NCBI RefSeq assembly: GCF_001625215.2 | Contig: NC_030383.2 | Span: 41,412,380-41,476,379 of the forward strand | DNA: 64,000 nt | Direction of reading: 5' to 3' | From: Daucus carota subsp. sativus | Taxonomy: Eukaryota > Streptophyta > Magnoliopsida > Apiales > Apiaceae | In this document: in pieces, positions 11,901 through 22,400 of the stretch | Layout of the letters: the number at the start of each line of letters is the position of its first letter | Numbering within the stretch: the first letter of the stretch is position 1 | Made by a program: the position numbers and the translations under genes | The notes under the pieces: model-generated | What the model was told of the DNA's origin: nothing | The model's input: only the letters and a program-made list of their open reading frames with translations | Database searches by the model: none

Positions 11901-14590
11901 AGTCGTTTGATTTGAACTATAAAGCTTTATTTCTAATTGTTTCTGCACACTGCACTACACTCACTGCACATTCTATCATCAAATAAGTAAATATAGTTCC
12001 GTAAGCAACCAAAAATATTCTACTCCCTCCGTCTCTTATTACTTTTCCTGTTTCTCTCTAGCACGTTTGCCAATACACACTTTTGATCCTTAATATCATT
12101 AATTTTGTATTAGTATTAAATATAAAAACTTCATTGTATTAAAGTTTCGTGAATACGAATCCAACAAGATCACTCACGACTATATTTAGTCTTATAGATT
12201 AGACGTAAATTAGTAATTAGTCTCATGTTATGAACAGTCTTGACGTATCAAACGAGAAAAGAATAAAGAAACGGAGGGAGTATCAGAGTGTTAAAGATAT
12301 ATTTTGACCGGATTGGGTTGGTTTAGGGTTTTTAAAAGTCATATTTCGACCCAACCCATTATAAACGGCTCAACCAAAAATCAACCCAATTAACCCACGG
12401 TTTGGAATGGGTCGGGTTAGTCGGCCTAGTTCAAGGTTGGGTTGGGTTGGTTTGAACGGGTTGGACAACCCATGAGCAGCCCTAGAGTAAACATGACTTT
12501 TCATGATTTAGCAAATAAATTATAATGTATCTAGACTCTTTCAAGCAGAATTCATGTACACTATCGTTAACTATTAATGATCTCTATATATTAGTGAAAA
12601 TAATGTAAACCCAATACTGCATAGAACTTGCAAAGCTTATTAACACAGATATTCGTAATTACCTGTATTTTGGTTTGGGTAATTCTGCCTCGATGGCCTG
12701 ATCAGACAAGTTATTGCCTGGCTCCATACTACTGGGAGGAAAAGTTTTGTCCAATGTATCAGATCCAGATGCAACATTGTCAGTGGAGGATGTTATCACT
12801 GACTGTTCTGATAGCAGACTGTTTTCCTCTGCATAAGCAACCAAAGTTGTCGACAGATTACAAATTACATATCCCCTTTCGAACATAACCTTTGTTTGAC
12901 CATAATAAACGTATAACCAGTCACATTCAACAGATCAGACCCTTTACAAACTGATCTTATAAGTGCAACAACAAAATCACGATAACTATTGTCAACTCTG
13001 TATGACAGGTAACAAGCAGACCCCAAATCTCAACATAAGGCACAAAATTTTTGGCAAGAGCAGATGCAAGGAAGTTCTAAACTGGTGCTATAACTAACAC
13101 AAACTTGGTTCTTTATTCAAAGCTAAAGATAGCTGTTGCTATCCCTGAAAATGGCAGGAAATGCTCAAATGAAATCCAGGTTCTACTTTAGGTAATAAAA
13201 ACAGTTTTTAATATAGTCAGGCATTGGAATGTGAGTTCTATATCAGCAACAAAACTCTTGGTGCAAAAATATAGCAATAGGTAGCTAGCATTAGTACTAG
13301 TATATTTCAGTGGGCAGGTCGATAAAGCCATGGATATTCAAATAAACATCGGGCGGGATCACTATGGATTGGTAGTTCTCCTAAGCTCCACTCAATTTTT
13401 ATAGAACCGTTTCCCTAAACCTAAAGTTGATGTTAAAAAACACCATTACCTGCGATACACTCATCACACTCTTTGATCAGATTAACAAATCTTGGATCTC
13501 CTGATGCCAATGATGCACCCTTTTCCAAGGCAGCCTTAGCAGTCTGATATTCTTCAAGCTTCAAACAGGCAATACTGCATGAATAAACACCAATCTATAA
13601 AATTACTTGACGCATACTCACCAAAATCATTGTATATTGAAGAAAAAGATAACGTTGAAAAAGGTAAATAACTATAGAACACATAATCCTGCTACGATGA
13701 AAGTTCTCTGAAAAAGAAAATATATCAACAGATACCAAAATACAAAGCAACTCACCCTTTACGCAAATATGCTTTAGCCATAGAGGGATCTATTTCAATT
13801 GCTCTGTTCGCATCAGCAACAGCCTCTGCACAAGTCATATAATTCAACTAATCCAATCAAACAATTGCATTACAATAACCTCTATATAAATAAAGCAACT
13901 TAATTATTCAAAAAAAAATAATCAGAAATTAGATACAACTTTGCACGTACATCCAAAAATTAATTAACAACACTATCTCATAGTAATTACAAAAACATGT
14001 AACCAATTTAATCCCTTCACTAGTTACATCCAATTACTGATTTTAATTTTCAAGTACATAATTATATCATTTCAAAGAGCAGAGACGTATAACTAAGTTA
14101 AGTCAAAACAACACAATATTAATTATATCGTGTAATTCCTTTTCTAAAATTATAAAAAGCATCTGCATCGGTTAAGCGCGAGTAAGCATCTATTCTTTTC
14201 GAAGTCGACAATAAAGGAGACATGAGCAGAGTCACAGAAACTGATTAGAGTAATTAAATCGGACTTAGTTTAGCTAGCTGGTTACAGTACACATACGCAA
14301 CAATAATTCAATAATTCAAACAAGTGATTACAGAACAGTTAATAAAATCAAACATAGTAGCTCTCTAACAAAATACGAAGTAAAAACAATGGAACAAGTA
14401 AGCTAGGGTTACCAGTGAAATGAAGGAGTTTAATATTGGCCTGAGCACGATCGGCGAAAAGTTCGGGATGATTTGGACTTAGAGCGATGGCTTGTGTGTA
14501 CAAGTCAACAGCTAGTTCGAAGTGGTCGTCGATGAAAGCTCCCTTGGCCTTGCCTTCCAGATCCGACGTCGTTGCGGCAGTAGCAGCCAT
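8963..14590 (-). CDS. SGT1: SGT1 co-chaperone (TPR-CS-SGS)
   Basis: Ten coding exons on the minus strand, each with GT-AG borders and consistent phase: 14590-14413, 13825-13756, 13574-13450, 12828-12663, 10930-10834, 10455-10390, 10115-9977, 9548-9469, 9391-9287, 9070-8963. They sum to 377 residues, slightly longer than Arabidopsis SGT1b. The N-terminal TPR region (about 7-115) includes [19 protein letters not shown] variable Ser-rich linker (about 125-178) is followed by the CS domain (about 180-270), opening [20 protein letters not shown]. The SGS domain (about 300-377) has [20 protein letters not shown] and ends [11 protein letters not shown]1 binds HSP90 and RAR1 through CS, stabilises NLR immune receptors, and works with SCF ubiquitin ligases in hormone signalling, in cytosol and nucleus. 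The reading frame is intact. The 1.73-kb intron between exons 5 and 4 holds a large palindrome. Confidence 0.95.
11253..12484. repeat. Large inverted repeat in an SGT1 intron
   Basis: The left arm, 11253-11524 (272 bp), is nearly identical to the reverse complement of the right arm, 12202-12484 (283 bp). By eye they differ by a 5-bp and a 6-bp indel and one substitution. The outer end TAGGGCTGCTCATGGG and its complement CCCATGAGCAGCCCTA resemble hAT-type termini, but the flanks show no matching 8-bp duplication. Each arm includes the same end of a Stowaway element: complete on the right, cut at about 79 bp on the left. The roughly 680-bp spacer has further GGGTTGGGTT tracts related to the arms. 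Confidence 0.85.
12023..12280. mobile_element. Stowaway MITE (Tc1/mariner type) in an SGT1 intron
   Basis: The ends CTCCCTCCGTCTC and GAAACGGAGGGAG match the Stowaway terminal consensus, and TA flanks both sides (12021-12022 and 12281-12282). The 258-bp body is non-coding. A truncated second copy of its right end is at 11446-11524 in opposite orientation, as part of the palindrome. Confidence 0.85.
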
Positions 14591-15153
14591 TGATTGATCT
14601 TAGAGAGATTATTATTATCAAATATTTTGGGGTGGAGTGGAGTTGATGTTTAGGGATAATTATGTGGGTAAAATTGTAAGAGGGATATGAAGCGTTGTAC
14701 GCTGCTTGACCTTTGAGGTCCACTTTAGATTTTAGCTACAGTGTCAGAATGTAAGTTTATTTTTTTATTTGTGTTTGTTTGAATATATTTATTGTTAAAT
14801 ACTGTAGTTTTGAGGCCTCTTGATAGACAAATATTTAATATATATTATATAGTACTATATCGTGGTAAATTATTAATTTTATCATAAATTTTTTATTTGA
14901 TATATAAGACGTGATTTTAATATAAAATATTATGATTTATATTTTATAATAAATCAAATACTTAAAATTAGAAAAAAAAAAGGAATTTAAAATTGAATTT
15001 ATAGCTGAATAATTCGGAATAACTATTATTATGTTGTAAAATAATGTTGTGTTGTTGCATAATTTGATGATTCTTGAAATGAAAAGGTTGTATCATTTTG
15101 TTTTCGATTTACTAATTAAAATTTGTAATTATATTTTATAAAAAATGATAAAT
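14591..15153. other. SGT1 upstream region, AT-rich
   Basis: Contains the SGT1 leader and promoter, reading leftward. Beyond about 14,750 the sequence is AT-rich and featureless up to the LINE insertion. No separate gene is visible. Confidence 0.5.
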
Positions 15154-15202
15154 ATATGTCTTGTGTAATTTCTTGATGTGCAACTTCTTACAACTTCAAA
15201 CA

Positions 15203-17242
15203 ATGGAGAGAGGCGAGAGAGGCGATTTCCGGGGCGACTTCAGGGGCGATTTTCAAAATTTGAACTTCCCAACGGCTCGTGAGAGGATCCATGGCAGATC
15301 CAGAAAGATGAAACTAGACGAGGCCAAGCTAGTTAAAAACTTCATCTGGGCACATAACTATTGGGTAGAGAAAGATATCTTAGAAAAGCTTAATATTGGT
15401 GATGAGAGTGTGATACAAGAGGCCTTGGATCAAATACATTCTAGAAGCCTAATGGAGAAGGCTAAGGAGGGTCGGAAAACGTATAGATCTACACTAATGG
15501 AGGATCAGGGTGAAGCTAGAATGGTGATGAATGCAGCTTTCCATCCAAGAAAAGAGGAAGAGGAATGGCATACTGTATCTTACAAGAAAAGGCGATCGGT
15601 TCTTCCAGACAAAATCAAAAGGGATTCTGTCACCACCATTTTCCTACACAACATTCCAGATGATACAACGGGTAGACAAATGTGGGAATTGTTTAAATCC
15701 TGTGGTAAAGTGCTAGATGTTATCTTGCCCAAGAAGAGGGATATTTCTGGGAAAAGATTCGGTTTTGTCCACACTTGCAGTGAACTAGAGGCTGGAGCTA
15801 TTATAAATAACGCCAAGATGGACAAAAAGTTGGGGAGTAAAATTCGAATGACCATTAATGGGAAAAAGGAAGAGAAGCTGGGTACTAACTTAGGAAATGG
15901 GGCAAGAAAATTAGACAATAATGAGGTTAGGGCCAAGATGGACAAGGTGGGTAAAGATAAAGAGGAAGAGGAAAAAGTGGATTTTGGGAAGAAACTTTTT
16001 GAGTTTACGGAAATTGAAGTGGATGAAGAGGTGGAGTTGGCACTGATGGATTGCAAAATAGGCTACCTATGGTTTGAAGAAAATGCTAAGGACCTTCAAA
16101 GTAAACTAAATGATATTGGTTTGGAGCAATACAGAGTTACATCTCTATCTGGAAGGAAATTTTTAATCAGAAAGGATAGCAAAGACAGTTGGGATGAGCT
16201 TATCAACACAGACCTTTCTGTTTGGTTCTGTAAAATCCGGGATTACAATCAAAATGATCATGTTATTTCGAAAGCGGTGTGGCTAGAATGCATAGGGCTC
16301 CCAATGCCTGCCTGGAAAGAGGAGAATCTAAAGGCGTTAACAAGTAGATTTGGTGAGTGGATCAGCTGGTCCTATCAAGGTGATGATCTTAGTGAATTCT
16401 TCAACCCCCTAGTCTGTGTGGATACCTCTTGGATGAAACCAATCTATGATGAGATGAAGATCTTATATAAAGGGATAAATAAAAACATAATCTTGAGGGA
16501 AGTCACAGATAAGGATTATCTGGTAGGGAAAGTTCTCCCCATGGAATTCTCAAGTAGCCCTTTGAAGGAAGAGGAGGGGGAAATTTCGAGATGTAATGGT
16601 AATAAGGACACCAGTGTCAAGGAAGAGGTGAGAATTCAAGTTGGATGTGAGCAGCAGCAGAATGAGCATGAGCAGAGGAATGATTTTCAGGACCAAGCTA
16701 AAGAAGTCTATCAAAATGACAGTTCAGAATCTAGGAGTGTTAAGACTTCTCTGCATTATAATCATTCCGCGAGTAAACAGAACTCTAAGGATAAATTTAG
16801 GAGTAATCAGTCTAGCTCAGACATCAGCTCAGATGCCACTCAGATGATAGATGCATCATCTAAATCGGAGATATGCGCCTCAGAGATGATCTTGAGTTTG
16901 CAGACAGATCTGTGTACAGATGTTTGTAAGAAGCTCAAAGTCAAAAGTAACAGGGGGAGGCCAAAAAAAATTACCAGTGTAATTCGCAACCCCTTTGAAA
17001 TAGGCATCAAGTTTAAAAACAAAAGGAAAAAGGGGGGAGGTGGCAGAAGCTGTGTTAGACCAAGGGGCAAGCAGAATGCTGAGAATTGTTTGCATATGGT
17101 CCCTTTAGGCTTAACGGGCGAGACGGTGCAGGAAGCTTTAGAAATCATTAGTAGTGCGGAAAATATGGGTTTAGTTATTAAGGGTGACAGAGAGAAGGTA
17201 ATCATGGAAATAGCCAAACAGTTAGAAACTGGTGTGCTATAA
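15203..17242 (+). CDS. LINE ORF1: RRM-containing RNA-binding protein
   Basis: An intact 679-residue frame starting MERGERGDF, just inside the LINE. A second in-frame ATG at 15176 is possible; anything earlier lies in the host target site. The N-terminus repeats RGDF three times. An RRM at about residues 140-215 shows RNP2 IFLHNIP and RNP1 GKRFGFVH. Next comes a region like plant retroelement DUF4283 domains, with VWLECIGLPMPAW, then a Ser/Gln/Lys-rich, low-complexity C-terminus containing a basic tract NKRKKGGGGR. I see no CCHC knuckle. In plant L1 elements ORF1 protein binds element RNA to form the ribonucleoprotein. The ORF2 start follows about 57 bases after the stop. Confidence 0.88.
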   Translation: MERGERGDFRGDFRGDFQNLNFPTARERIHGRSRKMKLDEAKLVKNFIWAHNYWVEKDILEKLNIGDESVIQEALDQIHSRSLMEKAKEGRKTYRSTLMEDQGEARMVMNAAFHPRKEEEEWHTVSYKKRRSVLPDKIKRDSVTTIFLHNIPDDTTGRQMWELFKSCGKVLDVILPKKRDISGKRFGFVHTCSELEAGAIINNAKMDKKLGSKIRMTINGKKEEKLGTNLGNGARKLDNNEVRAKMDKVGKDKEEEEKVDFGKKLFEFTEIEVDEEVELALMDCKIGYLWFEENAKDLQSKLNDIGLEQYRVTSLSGRKFLIRKDSKDSWDELINTDLSVWFCKIRDYNQNDHVISKAVWLECIGLPMPAWKEENLKALTSRFGEWISWSYQGDDLSEFFNPLVCVDTSWMKPIYDEMKILYKGINKNIILREVTDKDYLVGKVLPMEFSSSPLKEEEGEISRCNGNKDTSVKEEVRIQVGCEQQQNEHEQRNDFQDQAKEVYQNDSSESRSVKTSLHYNHSASKQNSKDKFRSNQSSSDISSDATQMIDASSKSEICASEMILSLQTDLCTDVCKKLKVKSNRGRPKKITSVIRNPFEIGIKFKNKRKKGGGGRSCVRPRGKQNAENCLHMVPLGLTGETVQEALEIISSAENMGLVIKGDREKVIMEIAKQLETGVL

Positions 17243-17299
17243 AGTTTCTTGGCTAAACTAGATAGAGATATAGTTTTGTTGTAGTTGAGATACTTTCAG

Positions 17300-17945
17300 A
17301 TGATCAGTTTAAAGTTATTTTCATGGAATATTAGGGGTACGAATAATAGTGTGGCCAGGAGGAATCTGCAGGACTTGGTTAGAACAAATAAGGTGGACAT
17401 TGTTTGTTTGCAAGAGACGAAATGTGAAGACAAATTAGTGTTGGAAAATAGGCCCCCCTTAAGCCAGGTTTTTTATGGTATGGCTGCTCAGCCTTCAGTC
17501 GGTTTATCAGGAGGGGTAGCAACCTTTTGGTGCTTAAATAGTGTGAAATGTTTGGCGATAGCTCAAGCTAGACACTGGGTGTGGACGACTTTTAGGATTA
17601 TTGGAGGAAATGGGGGGAGGTTCCATGTTATTAATATATATAGTCCGCTCTCATCGTCAATGAAAAAAGAGCTCTGGCAAGAAATGAGAGTTATCTTAAG
17701 CCTGTCACAAAACGAACCTGTGGCTTTCATGGGGGATTTCAACTGTGTGCGCTCAGCTAACGAGAGATGGGGATGTGTGTACAGAAGTATAGACACAATA
17801 GATTTCAATGATTTCATTTCTGATTGTAACCTGATGGATATTAGTTTTGAGAATGCCAGTTACACCTGGTTTGGCCCTGAGGGGAAAAAGAGCAAGTTGG
17901 ACAGAGTTCTAGTTAACGCAGATTGGTTCCAGGTGGCAAGGTGGC
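17300..17945 (+). pseudogene. LINE ORF2 part 1: APE-type endonuclease, N-terminal part
   Basis: Starts MISLKLFSWNIRG. It shows the endonuclease hallmarks: SWNIRG, catalytic glutamate in CLQETK, metal/active-site GDFN within FMGDFNCVRSANER, and SYTWFGPEGKKSKLDRVL. The frame stops being endonuclease after residue 215, where an LTR begins at 17946. The endonuclease continues in the same frame at 28616, after the nested element and its duplicated GTGGC, so the insertion itself caused no frameshift once removed. Function is lost through the interruption. Confidence 0.92.
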
Positions 17946-19307
17946 TGATAAGCGTGCATTTTATCTTAATATTGTCCCTGTATTTTAGTTATTTTGTACT
18001 TAATTGGATTTTTATTTATTAAATTTTAATGTTTTATTGTAGGATGCAAGGAATTCTAATCAAATATGGATTGGAGTTTAAATAGCAAGAATTGGAGTTT
18101 AATTCGAATAAAATTCGGATTTTAAGGCTAGTTGCGCAGCATTCACTGTTTGGGCCATATCTGGAGTTCTAGAAGTCCAAATCAGGTGATTCAAGAGCCC
18201 ACGCGAAGCTTAGAACAAGGCCTTTAATTCAGAGGTCGACTTGCATTTTTATCCCAGTCTAATCAGCCCAGAATCAGAGTCAAAAAGTCAACTGCGAATT
18301 TCCACTTTTGGAATTCTATTCTGATTCGGAAATCTCCTTGTATTTTCATTAATTCATAAAAAGTACTTTTAATAGAGTTATTAGGTTTTAGTATTGAGAC
18401 CTAATTAGAGAGAGAGACACGGTACAAGATAGAGAAGGGAGGCACAAGCATAGAGAAAAAGTAGAAGCAAGACGGAAGAGATTTCAGCCATTGAAGACAT
18501 TCAGTGGATTTGTTTCTTCATCTCTTTGTTTAAAATTCTCTCCTTAACTCTTGTTATTATGAACATGTTTTTCTTATTCTTGGTTGATTTTGATATTTTG
18601 AGTATGAACTAATTGTATAAAGTTGGGATTTTTATGGAACCCTAGCATGAGGATTTTGGTGTTTTGTTAAAGACTATTGTATGCGATTTTATGGTTTACT
18701 CATTCAAGTGTTTTTCATGTTAATACTTGCTATTGTCTGATCAACTTTAGTGGGTTATCGAGTTAATCATAATACTGAGAGGGTTATGATTAATTGACAC
18801 AAGACTTGAATGGTGCATGATTATATCTTTTGATTATAATTTAGTTACGGTATAGACATATATTGTGACCATGCATAGCTTTGTGAATTGATGCTTAATT
18901 GGATTCCGAATATTAAATTGGCATAGACATATGTTAGTTTATTTGTAGGAATTATATCATAGTGATTTCGAGAGAAGCCTATGACCATTGAATTCTGGCT
19001 AGTAAATTGTGATTTGCTACAATATTTCGCGACTCTTTTACCGATATTCTTGTGTTAGGAGGAAGTAATTATCCTGACTTATCTTCTCATATTTGAAACT
19101 CGTTAAGCTCTTTAGTATAATTTTAGTTGGTTAAATTTAGTTTTAATATAAAAACCATCAATAATTTATTGTGTTCGATAACTAGACTGTTAGATATTAT
19201 TCGTGATTGATACGTTTACATAGTCCTTGAGGAACGATATCTGGTATTTATTACTATATTACTTGTTTGCGATTGTGTACACTTGCACATTAGTATTTTA
19301 CGCAACA
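17946..19307 (+). repeat. 5' LTR of the Athila-like element
   Basis: 1,362 bp, TG...CA termini, same length and apparently same sequence as the 3' LTR. It carries the promoter and polyadenylation signals of the element; exact U3-R-U5 borders are not evident. It begins directly after the target duplication GTGGC. Confidence 0.95.
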
Positions 19308-19313
19308 AGTTTT

Positions 19314-19331
19314 TGGCGCCGCTGCCGGGGA
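19314..19331 (+). promoter_or_regulatory. Primer-binding site, tRNA-Asp type
   Basis: TGGCGCCGCTGCCGGGGA begins 7 bases after the 5' LTR. It is complementary, with one mismatch, to the 3' end of plant tRNA-Asp(GUC) as I remember it, the primer common in Athila/Tat elements. It would prime minus-strand DNA synthesis. Confidence 0.8.
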
Positions 19332-19437
19332 CTATTTCAGTTATTAATTGCGAATTTGATATTCTTACAGTTTAGTATTTTGTTACTTCTGTTCTAACGG
19401 GAGTAAATTTTTTTGTGTTCATCAGGTCTCTTTGTGC

Positions 19438-22400
19438 ATGAGCGAAAGACACCCAGTGGTATTTGATTTTGATCCTGAAATTGAGCGAACATTCAATAGA
19501 AGAAGAAAAGCACAACGCAAGATCAAGCAAACACTAGTAGCTATGGATGACAACGTTAATAATGGAGACATTCCAGCGGGTGCATTTATTGTGGATGATA
19601 AAGATCGTGCTATTCGGCAATATGCGGCACCCCGTTTCGAAGATTTAAATTCGGGGATCATAAGACCCAATATTCAAGCAACACAGTTTGAGTTGAAGCC
19701 GGTCATGTTCCAAATGCTTCAGACTATTGGTCAATTCAGTGGGATGCCTACCGAGGATCCTCACCTTCATCTTCGTCTATTCATGGAGATCAGTGATTCT
19801 TTCAAATTTCAAGGAGTACCTGAAGATGCTTTGCGCTTGAAATTATTCCCTTATTCTGTGCGAGATAGAGCTAGAACCTGGCTAAATTCTTTACCGGCAG
19901 GATCAGTCACAACATGGAATGATTTGACAGAAAAGTTCTTGAGCAAGTATTTTCCTCCCAATATGAATGCAAAGCTCCGGAATGAGATCAATTCTTTTCA
20001 ACAGCAGGATGATGAATCTTTGTATGATGCATGGGAGAGATTTAAAGAATTACTTAGAAAATGTCCTCATCATGGTATTCTTCATTGCATTCAGATGGAG
20101 ACTTTTTATAATGGTCTCAATGCTCAAACAAAGATGGTGGTGGATGCATCAGCAAATGGGGCTCTTCTCTCTAAGTCCTATAATCAGGCTTATGAAATTC
20201 TTGAGACAATTGCTACCAACAACTATCAGTGGTCATCTTCTAGAGCTCAAACAGGTAAAAAGGTAGCTGGAATCTATGATGTGGACTCTATAACTTCGAT
20301 GAAGGCTCAACTAGCATCTATGGAGCATATGCTCAAGAATCTGAGCATGGGCAGTAATCAATCTAAGGAGCAATCCCTCAGTTCACAGATTAATCAAACC
20401 AAGAATGTTTCTTGTGTATTTTGCGGTGAGGCTCATACTTATGATAGTTGTCCTTCAAATCCAGAATCTGTCTTTTACATGGGAAATCAAAATAAGGGTG
20501 GCCCTTACTCGAATACTTACAATCAGTCATGGAGGCAACATCCTAACTTTTCTTGGAGCAATCAAGGGGCAAATTCTGGAACTTTAAATGGCAACGTAAA
20601 GTCCAATTATCCACCCGGATTTTCTCAACAAGCACCTCAGTCTAATTCACTTGAAAATATGTTGAAGGAGTACATTATCAAGAATGAAGCTAGTAGATCT
20701 CAGACTGAAGCTCTGGTCCAAAGTCAAGCGGCATCCTTACGAAACTTAGAGAATCAAGTTGGGCAACTAGCGAATGAGCTAAGGAATAGACCACATGGCA
20801 CTCTCCCTAGCGACACCGAAAAGCCTAAGGGTGTTGGAAATGAGCATTGTAAAGCCATGACACTGAAAAGCGGAAAAGTTTTGGGGAACAATGCTACTGA
20901 TGCCAAACATGATGATTCTGTTGAACCTAGTGGCAATGAGGAAATTTCTGATGATAAAGAAAGCGATAATGACAAGGTATCTCCACCAAGGGCTTCTCCT
21001 GAAAAATCACACATTCAGCCACAACCTCCATTTCCTCAACGGTTTCAAAAGCAAAAACAAGATGTTCAGTTCAAGAAATTTCTTGATGTTTTGAAGCAGC
21101 TTCACATTAATATTCCACTTGTAGAGGCTCTTGAGCAAATGCCCAACTACGTGAAATTCATGAAGGACATTCTTACGAAGAAGAGAAGGTTGGGGGAGTT
21201 TGAAACTGTAGCTCTAACTAAGGAGTGTAGCTCATTCTTGCAACATAAATTGCCTACAAAGATGAAGGATCCAGGGAGTTTCACTATTCCTTGCACTATT
21301 GGTGACTCTTATTGTGGGATGGCATTATGTGATTTGGGGGCTAGCATAAACTTGATGCCTATGTCGGTGTTCAGAAAATTGGGGATTGGAGAAGTTCGGC
21401 CTACTACTGTCACTCTTCAACTAGCTGATAGATCTCTTGCTCATCCAGAGGGAAAGATTGAAGATGTTCTGGTCAAGGTAGACAAGTTCATATTTCCTGC
21501 TGATTTCATCGTGTTGGACTATGAAGCTGATCGAGAAGTTCCCATAATCTTGGGAAGACCATTTCTTGCTACAGGAAGAACTCTAATCGATGTGCAAAAC
21601 GGAGAGCTAACTATGAGGGTTCAAGATGAAAAGGTGACTTTTAATGTCTTTAAAGCAATGAAATATTCTGATGATGTAGAAGATTGCTCAGCTATCACCA
21701 TATTTGATGAGCTAATTTCTGATAAATTAGACTCTAATTCTTCTCATGATCCTTTGGAGCAATTAATATTGAATGTTTCTCAAGAGGAAGATGATAATGT
21801 TGAACTCTTAGCTTGGCTAGAAGCTAATTCACAGGTTACAAGAACTAGGGGACGCTTTGAGTCCTTGGATCTTTCGTCAAGGGAGTTCAAGACTCCTAAG
21901 TCATCAATTGACGAACCACCAGAGTTAGAACTAAAGGCTCTTCCTTCTCATTTGAAATATGCTTATTTGGGACCTTCTTCCACTTTGCCTGTTATTATCT
22001 CTGCTGAATTATCTATTGCCCAAGAGGAGAAATTGGTAGAGCTTCTGAAGAATCACAAAAAAGCTATTGGGTGGAGTATTGCAGATATCAAAGGTATTAG
22101 CCCTTCTATTTGCATGCATAAAATCTTGTTGGAAGATGGTGCCAAAGGTTCAATTGAAGGCCAGCGCAGACTGAATCCTATTATGAAGGAAGTGGTGAAG
22201 AAAGAGGTAATTAAGTGGCTAGATGCTGGAATTATTTATCCGATCTCGGATAGTGCATGGGTGAGCCCAGTTCAGTGTGTGCCAAAGAAAGGTGGAATCA
22301 CGGTGATAAAAAATGAAAACAATGAGTTGATCCCTACGAGAACAGTCACCGGTTGGAGAATTTGCATTGATTATCGGAAGCTGAACAAAGCCACTAGAAA

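Noticed and set aside
15580-16056. 158-codon open frame on the minus strand
   Set aside because: Antisense shadow of LINE ORF1, Ser/Leu-rich with no domain.
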